A DNA stretch of 64,000 nt from the NCBI GenBank assembly GCA_004193285.1, contig SECP01000048.1:62001-126000 (forward strand), given 5' to 3'. The position numbers and the translations under genes are program-made. Below, in pieces: positions 49,641 through 58,291 of this stretch. This stretch comes from Myxococcales bacterium. GTDB lineage: Bacteria; Myxococcota_A; Polyangia; Polyangiales; Polyangiaceae. Position 1 is the stretch's first letter. Each line of letters begins with the position of its first letter. Under the pieces are notes generated by a model. The model made no database searches. It was given only the letters and a program-made list of their open reading frames with translations, and was not told the origin of the DNA.

Positions 49641-52125
49641 AGCGGCGGCACGTGGGCCGGAGACGGTCGCCGGCGCGCTCGCCAAGCTCGCGGCGTTGGT
49701 CACCGAGCTCACCCGAGCCGGCGAGGAAGACGCCTCTCAAGCGGCGCGCGTACGGAGCGCCGCCGAAGCGGTGGCGACCGCGCTGGAGCGAGCCGGTAGC
49801 GGCGTCCAGGCCATTTCTCGCGAGCAAGCTTCGCTGCTGGAGGCTACCCAAGCTCTGCAAAAGAGCACGGAGTCCGCGGCCGGCGGGCTGCAGGAGATCG
49901 CGACCTCCGCGCTCGGGGTCAAGAAGGACACCCAGGAGCTCGCCACCGCCGCGGAAACCGTCGCCGCCACCGCGGAGGAGCTGGCGCGTTCGCTGAAGGG
50001 CGTCAGCAGCAACGCGGAGGATTTGGCGGCAGCGAGCGAGGAGCTCTCCGCCTCCGCAGCCGAAACCGCGGCGAGCGTGGAGGACATGTCTCGCCGTGGA
50101 GAGGCCGCTTCCTCTACGACGGAGGAGGTCGCGGCCACGATCGAACAAATGGCGCGCGGCGTGGGGCTGCTCGCATCGGACGCGCAAGGGGTGGTCGAGC
50201 GGGTCGGCGCGCTCACCGCCAACGCGGCAAACGTCTCGCGGAGCCTCGGCAATACCAGCCAGGCCGTCGTGAGCATGTCCGAGTCGGTGGACCAAGCCTC
50301 CGCGACGGTAGAAGAGCTCTCCGCGTCGGCGGCTTCGGTCGCGCAGCACGCCAAGGTTCTTCAAACCTCCGCCGCTCAAAACGCAGTCACGCTGACCGAG
50401 GTGGCCGCCTCCGTCGAAGAAGTCGCGGCCACCGCCGAAAAGAATGGCGCGGTGGTGGACGGCACCGCCGCCGCCATCGAGCAGCTGTCGCGTTCGGCGC
50501 AGCTCGTCGCGAGCAGCGTGGACGAGGTCGCGCGCTTGGTGGACACCAGCGCCAGCGGCGCCGCTCAGTTGGAGGCGTCCGCGCGCCGCATCGCGCGCAC
50601 GACGGACGCCGCCCACGGCGTCGCGGAAAGAGTTACCTCCGCCGCCCAGGCCGGTGGCTCCACCGTCGGCAAGTCGATCGCAGGGCTCACCCGGATTCGT
50701 TCGGCGATCAGCGAATCGGCGGGGGTCATGAAAGAGATGGGCAAGCGCGCCGAGCAAATCGGCGACATCGTCCAAACCATCAACCTCATCGCGGACCGCA
50801 CCAACTTGCTCTCCCTCAACGCGACGATCGAGGCGGCGCGCGCCGGGGAGCATGGCCGCGGCTTCGCGGTCGTCGCGGAGGAGATCCGAATTTTGGCCGA
50901 TCGCGCCGCCGCGGCCAGCTCGGACGTCGCCAAGATCGTGCGCGACTTGCAAGGCACGGCCCGCGAAGCGGCGAGCGCGACCTCCGAAGGTCTTCGCGTC
51001 GCGGAGGAAGGCTCATTGCTCGCCGGGGAAGCCGAGCAGGGCTTGAGCGCCATCCTCAACGGCGTCCGAGACCTGGGCCAATCCGTAGGGGAAATCGCGA
51101 GCAGCGCTACGGAGCAGCTCACGGCCGCCACCAGCGTAACGGCCGCAATCGGCAAAGTGCGCGAGCAAAGCGCCCGGATCACGGTTGCGGCCGGGGAGCA
51201 AGCGAGCGCGTCTCAGCTGCTCGCCAAGAGCAGCGCCGAGATGCGCAGCATGGCCAAGCAAACCGCGCAGGCCGGCGCCGAACAGGCCCGCGCGCTGCGT
51301 GAGGTCGTACGCGCCAACAAGCAGTTTACGGAGAGCGCCGACCAGCTCGCGCGCGGCGCGAACGAGCAAGCCAAAGCCACGACTGATTTGACCAAGCTCG
51401 TGCTGCAGATGCGCAACACCGCGCAGCAAACTGCCAACCAAATCATCGAACAGACCCAAGCCGTCACGCAGATGGCTGCGCTCGCGGAGACGGTGCAGTC
51501 CGCCACCCAGCGCACAGTGACCGGTCTCTCGGAGCAAGCCAAGGGCGCGTCCGAGATCGCCAAGGCGATGGATGCCACCCGCAAGGAGGCGCTGCAAAGC
51601 GCGCGCGGTCTGGTCGAGCAGGCGCGCGCGGGCAAGCTCCTCGAGCAAGCGGCGCGTCAAGTGTCGACCCTGGCCAGCGCGGTGACCCGCGCGACGAGCG
51701 AGCAGCGCAGCGCCGCGTCGGACCTGGCGACCACGGCCGAGCGTATGCGGCAGACGACGCGTCAGTCGGCGCGGGCACAGGCCGAGCAATCGACCGCGCT
51801 GGAGGACCTGGCCGGGGCGGCGGTGAAGCAGCAGCACACCACCGCGGCGGTGGCACGGAGCATCGCAGAGCAAAGTGCCGCCCAGCAGAAGCTCGAGAAA
51901 ATGCTCGAGGAAGCGCGCGCCCAGCTCGCGGACGTGACCGCGGCCGGCAACCGCCAGAGCCAGCGCGGCGCCGCCTTCGCAGCCGGCCTGCGCCAGCTCG
52001 AGGAGCAGATCCAAGGCACGGTGGCCGTCAACGGAGAGCACGCCAAGCGTTTCGCGGGAGCCCTGCAAATGTTGGCCGAAGCGCGGCCAGAAGCGGCCGC
52101 GGACCCCTCGTCGGGGCCTTCGTGA
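49579..52125 (+). CDS. Cytoplasmic methyl-accepting chemotaxis protein
   Basis: The product is 848 aa, almost entirely Ala/Glu/Ser-rich coiled coil without a transmembrane segment or any ligand domain. The signalling hairpin tip is at about 390-440 (IADRTNLLSLNATIEAARAG, FAVVAEEIR). Long coiled coils extend on both sides, and the C-terminal half repeats AR/EQA-type heptads. The start is well supported by AGGAGAGGAAG. It must be a soluble receptor arrayed in the cytoplasm, whose signal comes from a partner protein rather than from its own sensor. Confidence 0.92.
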   Translation: MTTRTTSSMTAALDAALSQAEAAARGPETVAGALAKLAALVTELTRAGEEDASQAARVRSAAEAVATALERAGSGVQAISREQASLLEATQALQKSTESAAGGLQEIATSALGVKKDTQELATAAETVAATAEELARSLKGVSSNAEDLAAASEELSASAAETAASVEDMSRRGEAASSTTEEVAATIEQMARGVGLLASDAQGVVERVGALTANAANVSRSLGNTSQAVVSMSESVDQASATVEELSASAASVAQHAKVLQTSAAQNAVTLTEVAASVEEVAATAEKNGAVVDGTAAAIEQLSRSAQLVASSVDEVARLVDTSASGAAQLEASARRIARTTDAAHGVAERVTSAAQAGGSTVGKSIAGLTRIRSAISESAGVMKEMGKRAEQIGDIVQTINLIADRTNLLSLNATIEAARAGEHGRGFAVVAEEIRILADRAAAASSDVAKIVRDLQGTAREAASATSEGLRVAEEGSLLAGEAEQGLSAILNGVRDLGQSVGEIASSATEQLTAATSVTAAIGKVREQSARITVAAGEQASASQLLAKSSAEMRSMAKQTAQAGAEQARALREVVRANKQFTESADQLARGANEQAKATTDLTKLVLQMRNTAQQTANQIIEQTQAVTQMAALAETVQSATQRTVTGLSEQAKGASEIAKAMDATRKEALQSARGLVEQARAGKLLEQAARQVSTLASAVTRATSEQRSAASDLATTAERMRQTTRQSARAQAEQSTALEDLAGAAVKQQHTTAAVARSIAEQSAAQQKLEKMLEEARAQLADVTAAGNRQSQRGAAFAAGLRQLEEQIQGTVAVNGEHAKRFAGALQMLAEARPEAAADPSSGPS

Positions 52126-54479
52126 CGGACGCGCTGGGCTCCCGCAAGCTCGCCACCGCCGACAGCGCCGCGATCGAGCAGGTGCGCGCGCTGGGCCGCG
52201 AAGGCGAGCAGGCCGTGCCGCGCCTGCTCGAGTTTCTGAGCACTCCGAGCTGGGTCGTCCGGCGCGAGGCGGTGGCGCAGCTCGGCAAGCTGGGCCGCGC
52301 GGCCGCGGTGGCGCTCTGCGCGGCGCTCGAGCAAGATCGCAAGAGCGAGAGGCGCCTCGCGGCAGTGGTGGACGCGCTCGTGGCCAGCGACGCGGACATC
52401 GACGACCTCGTGCTCGCGCTCACGGGCTCGCCCAGCGTCGCGGTGGTGTGCGACGCGCTGCAGGTCGTCGGTCGGCGTCGCATCACGGCGGGGGTGCAGC
52501 GCGTCGTCGAGCTCACTTCGCACTCGGACGACAACGTCGCCGTCGCCAGCATCGAGGCGCTGGGGCAGCTCGGGGGTGAGCAAGCGCTCGCTTGCCTGCT
52601 CGGCGTGGTCGTATCCCCCAGCTTTTTCCGCAGCTTCCCCGCGATCGACGTGCTCAGTCGCCTCGGCGACACGCGCGCGGTAGAGCCGCTCGTTGGGCTG
52701 CTGCAGGATCCGTTGCGCGGCGCGGAGGCCGCGCGCGCCTTGGGCCGGCTGGGGGACGAGACCGCCACCGTGCCCCTGGCCGAGCTGCTCACCAGTAACC
52801 AAGCCGCGACCGGCCGCGTCGCCGCGGTCGCGCTGGCAGAGATCCACGACCGCTCGCTGCGTCGCTACGGCACGGAGGCCGCTTTCGAGCGGGCCCTCGC
52901 GCCGCACGCGCACACAGAAGCGCTCGAGACGCGCCTGGAGCGCGCGCTGGTCGGGGCGGACGACTCCGAGCGTCGCGCCATCGGAGTCTTGCTCGGTTTC
53001 TTCACGTCCAGCGCCAGTCTGGACTCGCTGCGCCCCTTGCTCGATGAAGAGCCGGCGGTGGCGGAAGCGGCAGCCGCCTCGCTGGCCAGACTGGCTCGGC
53101 TGGGGCAGACGCAAGTCTTCGAGCTGCTCGGCTCGGCCGGAAGCGAGCAGCGCGCTCGGCTCATCCCCAAGCTCGCGGGCTCGTCCGCGGCGGTGCCGGC
53201 TCTGGTGCAGTGCCTGGCGGATCCGGACTCTCACGTGCGCGTCCTGGCCTGCGACGCGCTCGCCAAAACTGGCGAACCGAGCTGCGCAGACGCCTTGTTC
53301 GTGCTGCTGGGCGATGCGGACATTGCGGTCAGCCAAGCCGCGACGGGAGCGCTCCAGGCGCTTGGCACGAAGCGGGTAGAAGACTTGGCGCTCGAAGGTG
53401 CGGTGAGCGCGCTCAAGGGCCGGCGGCAAGCCGCCTTACGTATTCTGGGCCACCTCGGCTCGCAGCGAGGCCTGCCGGTTCTGCTGGAAGCAGCGCAGCA
53501 AGAGGACGAGCGCGGTCGGGAGATCGCGCTGCTCGGCCTCGCCACCATCGGCGGCGAGGAAGCGACTCGGGCTTTGCTTCTCGCGAGCGTCCACGAGTCG
53601 CCGCGGACGCGCGCGGCCGCCGTGCGCGGGCTCGGCCACCTGGAACCTTCGGCCCAAGCTTCGCAGCGGCTCCGGGAGCGCACCACCGACGCCGATGCTT
53701 GGGTGCGCTATTACGCGTGCCAAGCGCTTGGGAACGCCGGCGATGCCTCCGCCTCCGACACGCTGCTCACGCTCGCCGAAGACCCCGCCGGCCAGGTTCG
53801 GGTCGCGGCGGTGGACGCCCTCGCCAAGCTGCGCACGCCGGAGGCGCTGGAGGCGCTCGGCCGGGCCGCGCTCCACTCGGATTTGGAGCTGAGGCGCGCG
53901 GCGCTGGCGGGCATCGGTGTCACCAAAACCCCGGCTTTTCTGCCGATCTTACTGAGCGCCTCGCGCGCCGCGGACACCGCGACGAGGCTGGTGGCGGTCT
54001 CGGGCTTGGCGAGCTTTGGCGACGCGCAGGCGCTGGAGCGCGTCTGCGAGGTCGCTCACACGGATGCGGAGCCATCCGTCAAGAACGCCGCCATCGAGCT
54101 CCTGGGAGAGAGCGCGAGCCCCCAAGCCACCGTGGCGCTCATCGCTCTCCTCGGTAGCGAATCGTGCCGCGCGCGCGCGGTGCAGGCACTCTCCCGACAC
54201 ACGGAAGCGCGTGCGCCCCACTTGGCCGCGGCGCTGGAGGACGCGTCACCAGACGTGGCAGAGGCGCTCGTCACCGTTCTCACGAGCTTGCCCGCCAGCG
54301 CGGCCGAGCCGCTGCTGCTCGCCGCGCTCCAGCTACCGAACGAGCCAGCCCGGCGCGCTGCCGTTCGTTCGCTGCGCTTCGCGTTGGACTCGGAGCGGAC
54401 CGCCCAGGCGCTCGCAAGAGCCGCCAGTAAAGACCCCGATCCCGAGGTGCGCCGAATTGCGGCCGCGCGCTCGTCATGA
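52122..54479 (+). CDS. HEAT-repeat protein of the chemosensory operon
   Basis: The product is 785 aa, built of about 20 HEAT/PBS-lyase-like helical repeats throughout (for example SWVVRREAVAQLGKLG, DPAGQVRVAAVDALAKL, DPDPEVRRIAAA). It has no signal peptide and starts at a GTG overlapping the mcp stop (GTGA). It would be a protein-interaction scaffold. HEAT-repeat proteins have, to my recollection, been linked to a Myxococcus chemosensory cluster (Che7). Here it may give the soluble MCP its input or localise the array. Confidence 0.88.
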   Translation: MTDALGSRKLATADSAAIEQVRALGREGEQAVPRLLEFLSTPSWVVRREAVAQLGKLGRAAAVALCAALEQDRKSERRLAAVVDALVASDADIDDLVLALTGSPSVAVVCDALQVVGRRRITAGVQRVVELTSHSDDNVAVASIEALGQLGGEQALACLLGVVVSPSFFRSFPAIDVLSRLGDTRAVEPLVGLLQDPLRGAEAARALGRLGDETATVPLAELLTSNQAATGRVAAVALAEIHDRSLRRYGTEAAFERALAPHAHTEALETRLERALVGADDSERRAIGVLLGFFTSSASLDSLRPLLDEEPAVAEAAAASLARLARLGQTQVFELLGSAGSEQRARLIPKLAGSSAAVPALVQCLADPDSHVRVLACDALAKTGEPSCADALFVLLGDADIAVSQAATGALQALGTKRVEDLALEGAVSALKGRRQAALRILGHLGSQRGLPVLLEAAQQEDERGREIALLGLATIGGEEATRALLLASVHESPRTRAAAVRGLGHLEPSAQASQRLRERTTDADAWVRYYACQALGNAGDASASDTLLTLAEDPAGQVRVAAVDALAKLRTPEALEALGRAALHSDLELRRAALAGIGVTKTPAFLPILLSASRAADTATRLVAVSGLASFGDAQALERVCEVAHTDAEPSVKNAAIELLGESASPQATVALIALLGSESCRARAVQALSRHTEARAPHLAAALEDASPDVAEALVTVLTSLPASAAEPLLLAALQLPNEPARRAAVRSLRFALDSERTAQALARAASKDPDPEVRRIAAARSS

Positions 54480-55300
54480 GTCCGCGAGCCCTGCCACTGT
54501 CGAACCCCGTCTTCACGATTTTGAGCGGGCTCATCGAGGAGCGACTAGGCCTGTTCTTTTCGCCGCAAGACAGCGACATCTTGGCGGAAAAGACCAGCCC
54601 GCGCGCGCTCGAGCGGGGCTTCGACTCCCTGCTGGATTACTACTACTACCTTCGCTACGACGCGGGAGCGGCGGAGGAGCTCGAGCACCTGGCCGAGGCG
54701 CTGGTCGTCAACGAGACGTACATCGGCCGTGAGCTCGACCAGCTCACCGCGCTCGTGGACCTGCTCTTGCCTCCGCTGCTGGCCGAGCGCGGCACCGCGC
54801 GCATCTGGTCGGCCGCATGCTCCACCGGAGAAGAGCCCTTCACGCTCGCCGGTATGTTGAGTGATCGCGGCCTGCTCGGGCGCGTGGAGCTGCTCGCCAG
54901 CGACCTGAGCCAGCGGGTGCTAGCGGTCGCGAAGCAGGGGAAATTCTCGGGGCGCTCGCTGCGCGCACTGCCGCCCGCGTCCGTCGGGTGGCTGGAGCGC
55001 GAAGGTAGCGGCGCCAGCCTCAGGCCCGACCTGCTGCGGGCCGTGGACTTCCGCCAGCTCAACCTCAGCGATCGCGAGGCGGTACGACGAATGGGCAAGA
55101 TGGACGTGATCCTGTGCCGCAATGTGCTGATCTACTTCCGGGACTCCACCATCAAATCGGTCATCGACTCCTTCGCCTCCATCCTCAATCCGGGGGGCTA
55201 CCTGCTCATCGGCGCGTCCGAATCCCTGCTGCGTTTCGGCGCGCCTCTCCGGTGTGAAGAGCACGGCGGCGCGTTTTTCTACCGCAAGGACCCGGTTTGA
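54476..55300 (+). CDS. cheR: Chemotaxis methyltransferase CheR
   Basis: The product is 274 aa. It has an N-terminal helical domain and an S-adenosylmethionine-binding domain: IWSAACSTGEEPFTLAGML (motif I), ASDLSQRVLAVAKQGKF, and VILCRNVLIYF (motif with the NPPY-like role). The motif usually read NETxFFR is NETYIGR here (positions 81-87), a deviation near the active site. It methylates glutamates of the MCP. The ATG overlaps the HEAT-gene stop. Confidence 0.92.
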   Translation: MSPRALPLSNPVFTILSGLIEERLGLFFSPQDSDILAEKTSPRALERGFDSLLDYYYYLRYDAGAAEELEHLAEALVVNETYIGRELDQLTALVDLLLPPLLAERGTARIWSAACSTGEEPFTLAGMLSDRGLLGRVELLASDLSQRVLAVAKQGKFSGRSLRALPPASVGWLEREGSGASLRPDLLRAVDFRQLNLSDREAVRRMGKMDVILCRNVLIYFRDSTIKSVIDSFASILNPGGYLLIGASESLLRFGAPLRCEEHGGAFFYRKDPV

Positions 55301-56340
55301 AAAAGATCGGCGTTCTCGTCGTGGACGACTCGGCCTTTGCGCGCAAAGTCTTGCGTCAAGTGCTCTCGAAGAGCGATCGCATCGAGGTGCTCGGCACCGC
55401 TCACGATGGGCTGGACGCGCTCGATCGCATCATGGAGCTCAAGCCGGACGTCATCACCTTGGACCTGATGATGCCGAACCTAGACGGCCTCGGTGTGCTC
55501 CACGCGCTGAAAAGGCTGGTCGGAGTTCCGGTGCCGCGCGTGGTCCTCGTCAGCATGTCGGACACTCACGGTGACCTCGCGATTGCCGCGCTGCGGGAAG
55601 GCGCGCTTGAAATCGTACAAAAGCCGACGTCCCTCGCCAACGATCGCTTGTACGAGCTCGGCGACGAGCTCACTCGCAAAGTAGAAGCCGCTGCCGCCGC
55701 GCGCGTCCCCTCGCTGAGGCGCGCTGGGAGCCGAGCGTATCAGGCCGAACGAGCCCCCCTCCCCACCGCTCCTCGCCATGACTTGGTCGTGATCGGCGCC
55801 TCCACCGGCGGCCCTCAAGCCGTCAGCTCGCTGCTCACCGCGCTACCGGCGGACTTTCCGGTTCCGATCGCGGTGCTCGTTCATATCCCGCCCGGCTTCA
55901 GCCAAAGCTTGGCCGAGCACCTCGACCGCGACTGCCAACTGACCGTTGTGGAAGCCAAGGACGGCCTTGAGCTCCGCCCCGGCCTCGCCATCGTTGCTCG
56001 CGCCGGCATGCACCTCACCTTCGAGCGCCGCGACGGCATCTTCCACGCGCGCGTCGGCCTCGCCCCCGAGGGCTACCTGCACCGCCCCGCGCTCGACGTT
56101 ACCCTGAAGAGCGCCGCCGAAGCCGCCCGCGGCCGCGTGCTCGGCGTCGTGCTCACCGGCATGGGCAACGACGGCCTGGAAGGCGCCCGCGCGACCCACC
56201 GGAGCGGCGGAACCCTGCTGACTCAGTCGGAGGCTTCCAGCGTCGTTTACGGCATGCCCCGCGTCGTCTGGGAGGACGGCATCGCCGCGGCCGAAGCGAG
56301 CATCGAGGACATGCCCGCGCTGCTGCTCGAGCACCTCTGA
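55297..56340 (+). CDS. cheB: Chemotaxis methylesterase/response regulator CheB
   Basis: The product is 347 aa starting at a TTG that overlaps the cheR stop (TTGA). The receiver has Asp56 (ITLDLMMPNLDG); the methylesterase domain has the triad Ser169 (IGASTGGPQ), His196 (LVHIPPGFS) and Asp292 (GMGNDGLEG). It removes methyl groups from the MCP and is activated by CheA. It is the last gene of the operon and convergent with a lipoprotein gene. Confidence 0.95.
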   Translation: MKKIGVLVVDDSAFARKVLRQVLSKSDRIEVLGTAHDGLDALDRIMELKPDVITLDLMMPNLDGLGVLHALKRLVGVPVPRVVLVSMSDTHGDLAIAALREGALEIVQKPTSLANDRLYELGDELTRKVEAAAAARVPSLRRAGSRAYQAERAPLPTAPRHDLVVIGASTGGPQAVSSLLTALPADFPVPIAVLVHIPPGFSQSLAEHLDRDCQLTVVEAKDGLELRPGLAIVARAGMHLTFERRDGIFHARVGLAPEGYLHRPALDVTLKSAAEAARGRVLGVVLTGMGNDGLEGARATHRSGGTLLTQSEASSVVYGMPRVVWEDGIAAAEASIEDMPALLLEHL

Positions 56341-56352
56341 GAGCCACCGCCG

Positions 56353-57777
56353 TCAGCAATCGCAGTCCCAGAATGAGGTAGCGAACAGGACGCGGCGGGT
56401 AGCCTTCGGTTCCACTCGTAGCACCGTGAGCTGGTCGTCGTAGTCGTCCGGCCCCGCCAGGAGCGAAAGCCCTTGCCCGGCGCCGAGCTCCAGCGCTCCC
56501 CGCAAGGTCACGAGCTCCCTGAACGCGGGTGCAATCGCGGTGAGCTTCGGCGCTTCAGCCGTGCCCCCGACCTTCCACAGCCCGCTGAGGCTGCCATTGA
56601 AGCCGGCGCAGCCCCCGCCAGAGCGGGCCGCGACGAGCAGTAGCGGGGGTCGCTCCGGAGCTCGCAGCTCGGTGACGCTGAGCTCGCCGTTCACCGTTTC
56701 CCACCCGTGGGCCGCGTCGCTCGTCTCTTGGACGAACTTCTTCTGCAGCTCCGAGTAAGCGGGCAAAGCCTTGAAGGCCGCCACGCCGGCGTCACGCAGC
56801 TTGCCGCTCGCGGCCGCGGCTTTGATGAAGGCGTGCGCGGCCCCGCTCGCCCAGCTACCGGCGCAAGCGCGATCGAGCACGCCGACGACGAAGTGCTCTT
56901 CGCTTTGCGCCATCCCCTCGACCGCTCGCGCAATCGTACCTGGCGCGGCTTTGGGCTCGTCTCGCTCGCCGTTCCACGCCTGGCGCATGCCGAAATGCGG
57001 CACCGCTCGGACCCGCACTTCGAACCGCGCCACCTTGCCCGAGCAGCTCTCCCCGGTCGTGGTGTAGGCGGTGACTTCTTTTCCCAGCCACGCGCGGGCG
57101 CTCTCGGTCAGCGCGTCCGTCGCCACCTCGAGCCCGATGTCCAGCGGGCTTTCGTTCGGCGCCGAGAGCAGCCGGGGCGCGGCTCGAAGCTTGCCCTTGT
57201 CGAAGCCTCGCTGCACGACCAAGCCGTCGCGGTGGTAGGCGAAAACGCCCTCGCTCACGGCCTCGCTGTCACTGATTCGTGAGCTCAACATCTCCTCCCG
57301 GCTGATGGCGATGCCGTTCGGCACTGGTACGAGGAATAGCTCTTTTTTCCCGACATCCCGAAAGCCGCTGGACGTGAACTCTTGCGTGAACACCGCCCGC
57401 GTCGCCCCCGCGGCGGCTACCAGCGTGAGCTCAGTGACCCGCACATTGGCGCCGCCTTGGAACATGGGTTTGCGATCGGCGAGCCACCCCGCACGGTCGA
57501 AGCGCTGGGTGAACGCGCCCACGCGTTTCACGCCCGTGAAGCGCTCGGCGTAGAGCGCGCTGTAAGCCGCGAAATCGTGCTCGTTCTGTGCGGCCTCCCA
57601 GCGCGCCACGAAGGCGTTCACGTCGCTCTCGGCCAAGCCCGCTGAGGGCGCGGGCGCGGCGGCAGGAGCGCTGGGCAAGGCGCTCGGGGATGGCCTGAGC
57701 GGCGCCGGAGCCGGCTCCGGCTTGGACCTGCAAGCGGTCGAAGAGACGAGCAGCAGCGCGAGCGACAGGTATTTCAC
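56353..57777 (-). CDS. Lipoprotein with SnoaL/NTF2-like domain
   Basis: A GTG at 57777 gives 474 aa. The signal ends VSSTAC; after a Pro/Ala/Ser linker, residues about 45-150 form a SnoaL/NTF2-like domain (VNAFVARWEAAQNEHDFAAYSALY and ERFTGVKRVG). The rest is an unassigned exported domain with several cysteines and an unusual C-terminus ending WDCDC. It stands downstream of the DUF296 gene with a 28-bp gap and may be cotranscribed. Function is unknown. Confidence 0.7.
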   Translation of the reverse strand: MKYLSLALLLVSSTACRSKPEPAPAPLRPSPSALPSAPAAAPAPSAGLAESDVNAFVARWEAAQNEHDFAAYSALYAERFTGVKRVGAFTQRFDRAGWLADRKPMFQGGANVRVTELTLVAAAGATRAVFTQEFTSSGFRDVGKKELFLVPVPNGIAISREEMLSSRISDSEAVSEGVFAYHRDGLVVQRGFDKGKLRAAPRLLSAPNESPLDIGLEVATDALTESARAWLGKEVTAYTTTGESCSGKVARFEVRVRAVPHFGMRQAWNGERDEPKAAPGTIARAVEGMAQSEEHFVVGVLDRACAGSWASGAAHAFIKAAAASGKLRDAGVAAFKALPAYSELQKKFVQETSDAAHGWETVNGELSVTELRAPERPPLLLVAARSGGGCAGFNGSLSGLWKVGGTAEAPKLTAIAPAFRELVTLRGALELGAGQGLSLLAGPDDYDDQLTVLRVEPKATRRVLFATSFWDCDC

Positions 57778-57805
57778 TAGTGCCGTTCTATCACCAGCCG
57801 GCGGC

Positions 57806-58291
57806 TCAGCGCGGCAGCACGAGAACGTTCGCCCCCAACTCCTCGTCGCGCGCTCTCTCCAGCGGCAGCGCCTGGGGCGTGACCTCCACCTCCAAGGAGC
57901 CTTTGCCGACTTGCAGCCCGAGGAGGTGGCCGCCTTGCGCCGCAAAGCCGCGGTCCGTGGCGACCGCGTGGGCGTGCAAAGAAGGCGCACCGCTTTGCCA
58001 GGCGATACTTCCGCGGAGGCTGGCAATCTCTACGTCGCGCACCTCGCGCTCGTCGTAGGCCTTCTTTTGCTGGTCGAAATACCCGAATTTCGCGTGCCCG
58101 AATCCGAAGCCCTCGAAGGTTGCTCCTTGGATCTTTTCGTCGATGGCTAGCTGGCGGAGCTGGGCGAAGGCGTCGTCCCCTTCACGCAGCACCATCAAGT
58201 AGCGGTCGCCGCTCTTCGCGTACTTACGAGTCGAGCTGGGCTGAGCTGGGCAACCGAGGGTCAGGAGCGCCGCGAGCCAGAAGAGCTTCAT
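57806..58291 (-). CDS. PPC/DUF296-domain lipoprotein
   Basis: The product is 161 aa. A signal-like N-terminus (LFWLAALLTLGC) leads to a complete PPC/DUF296 fold: YLMVLREGDDAFAQL, IQGATFEGFGFGHAKFGYF and the conserved LHAHAVATDRGFAAQGGHLL with the His/Gly-Gly-His cluster that could bind metal. Bacterial DUF296 proteins are usually cytosolic, so a lipidated, exported one is odd. The ATG overlaps the sugar-dehydrogenase stop by 4 nt, which makes it part of the PQQ operon. Confidence 0.83.
   Translation of the reverse strand: MKLFWLAALLTLGCPAQPSSTRKYAKSGDRYLMVLREGDDAFAQLRQLAIDEKIQGATFEGFGFGHAKFGYFDQQKKAYDEREVRDVEIASLRGSIAWQSGAPSLHAHAVATDRGFAAQGGHLLGLQVGKGSLEVEVTPQALPLERARDEELGANVLVLPR

Noticed and set aside
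49543..50952. Minus-strand frame with glycine/arginine repeats opposite mcp
   Set aside because: It is the antisense image of the coiled-coil heptads of the MCP.
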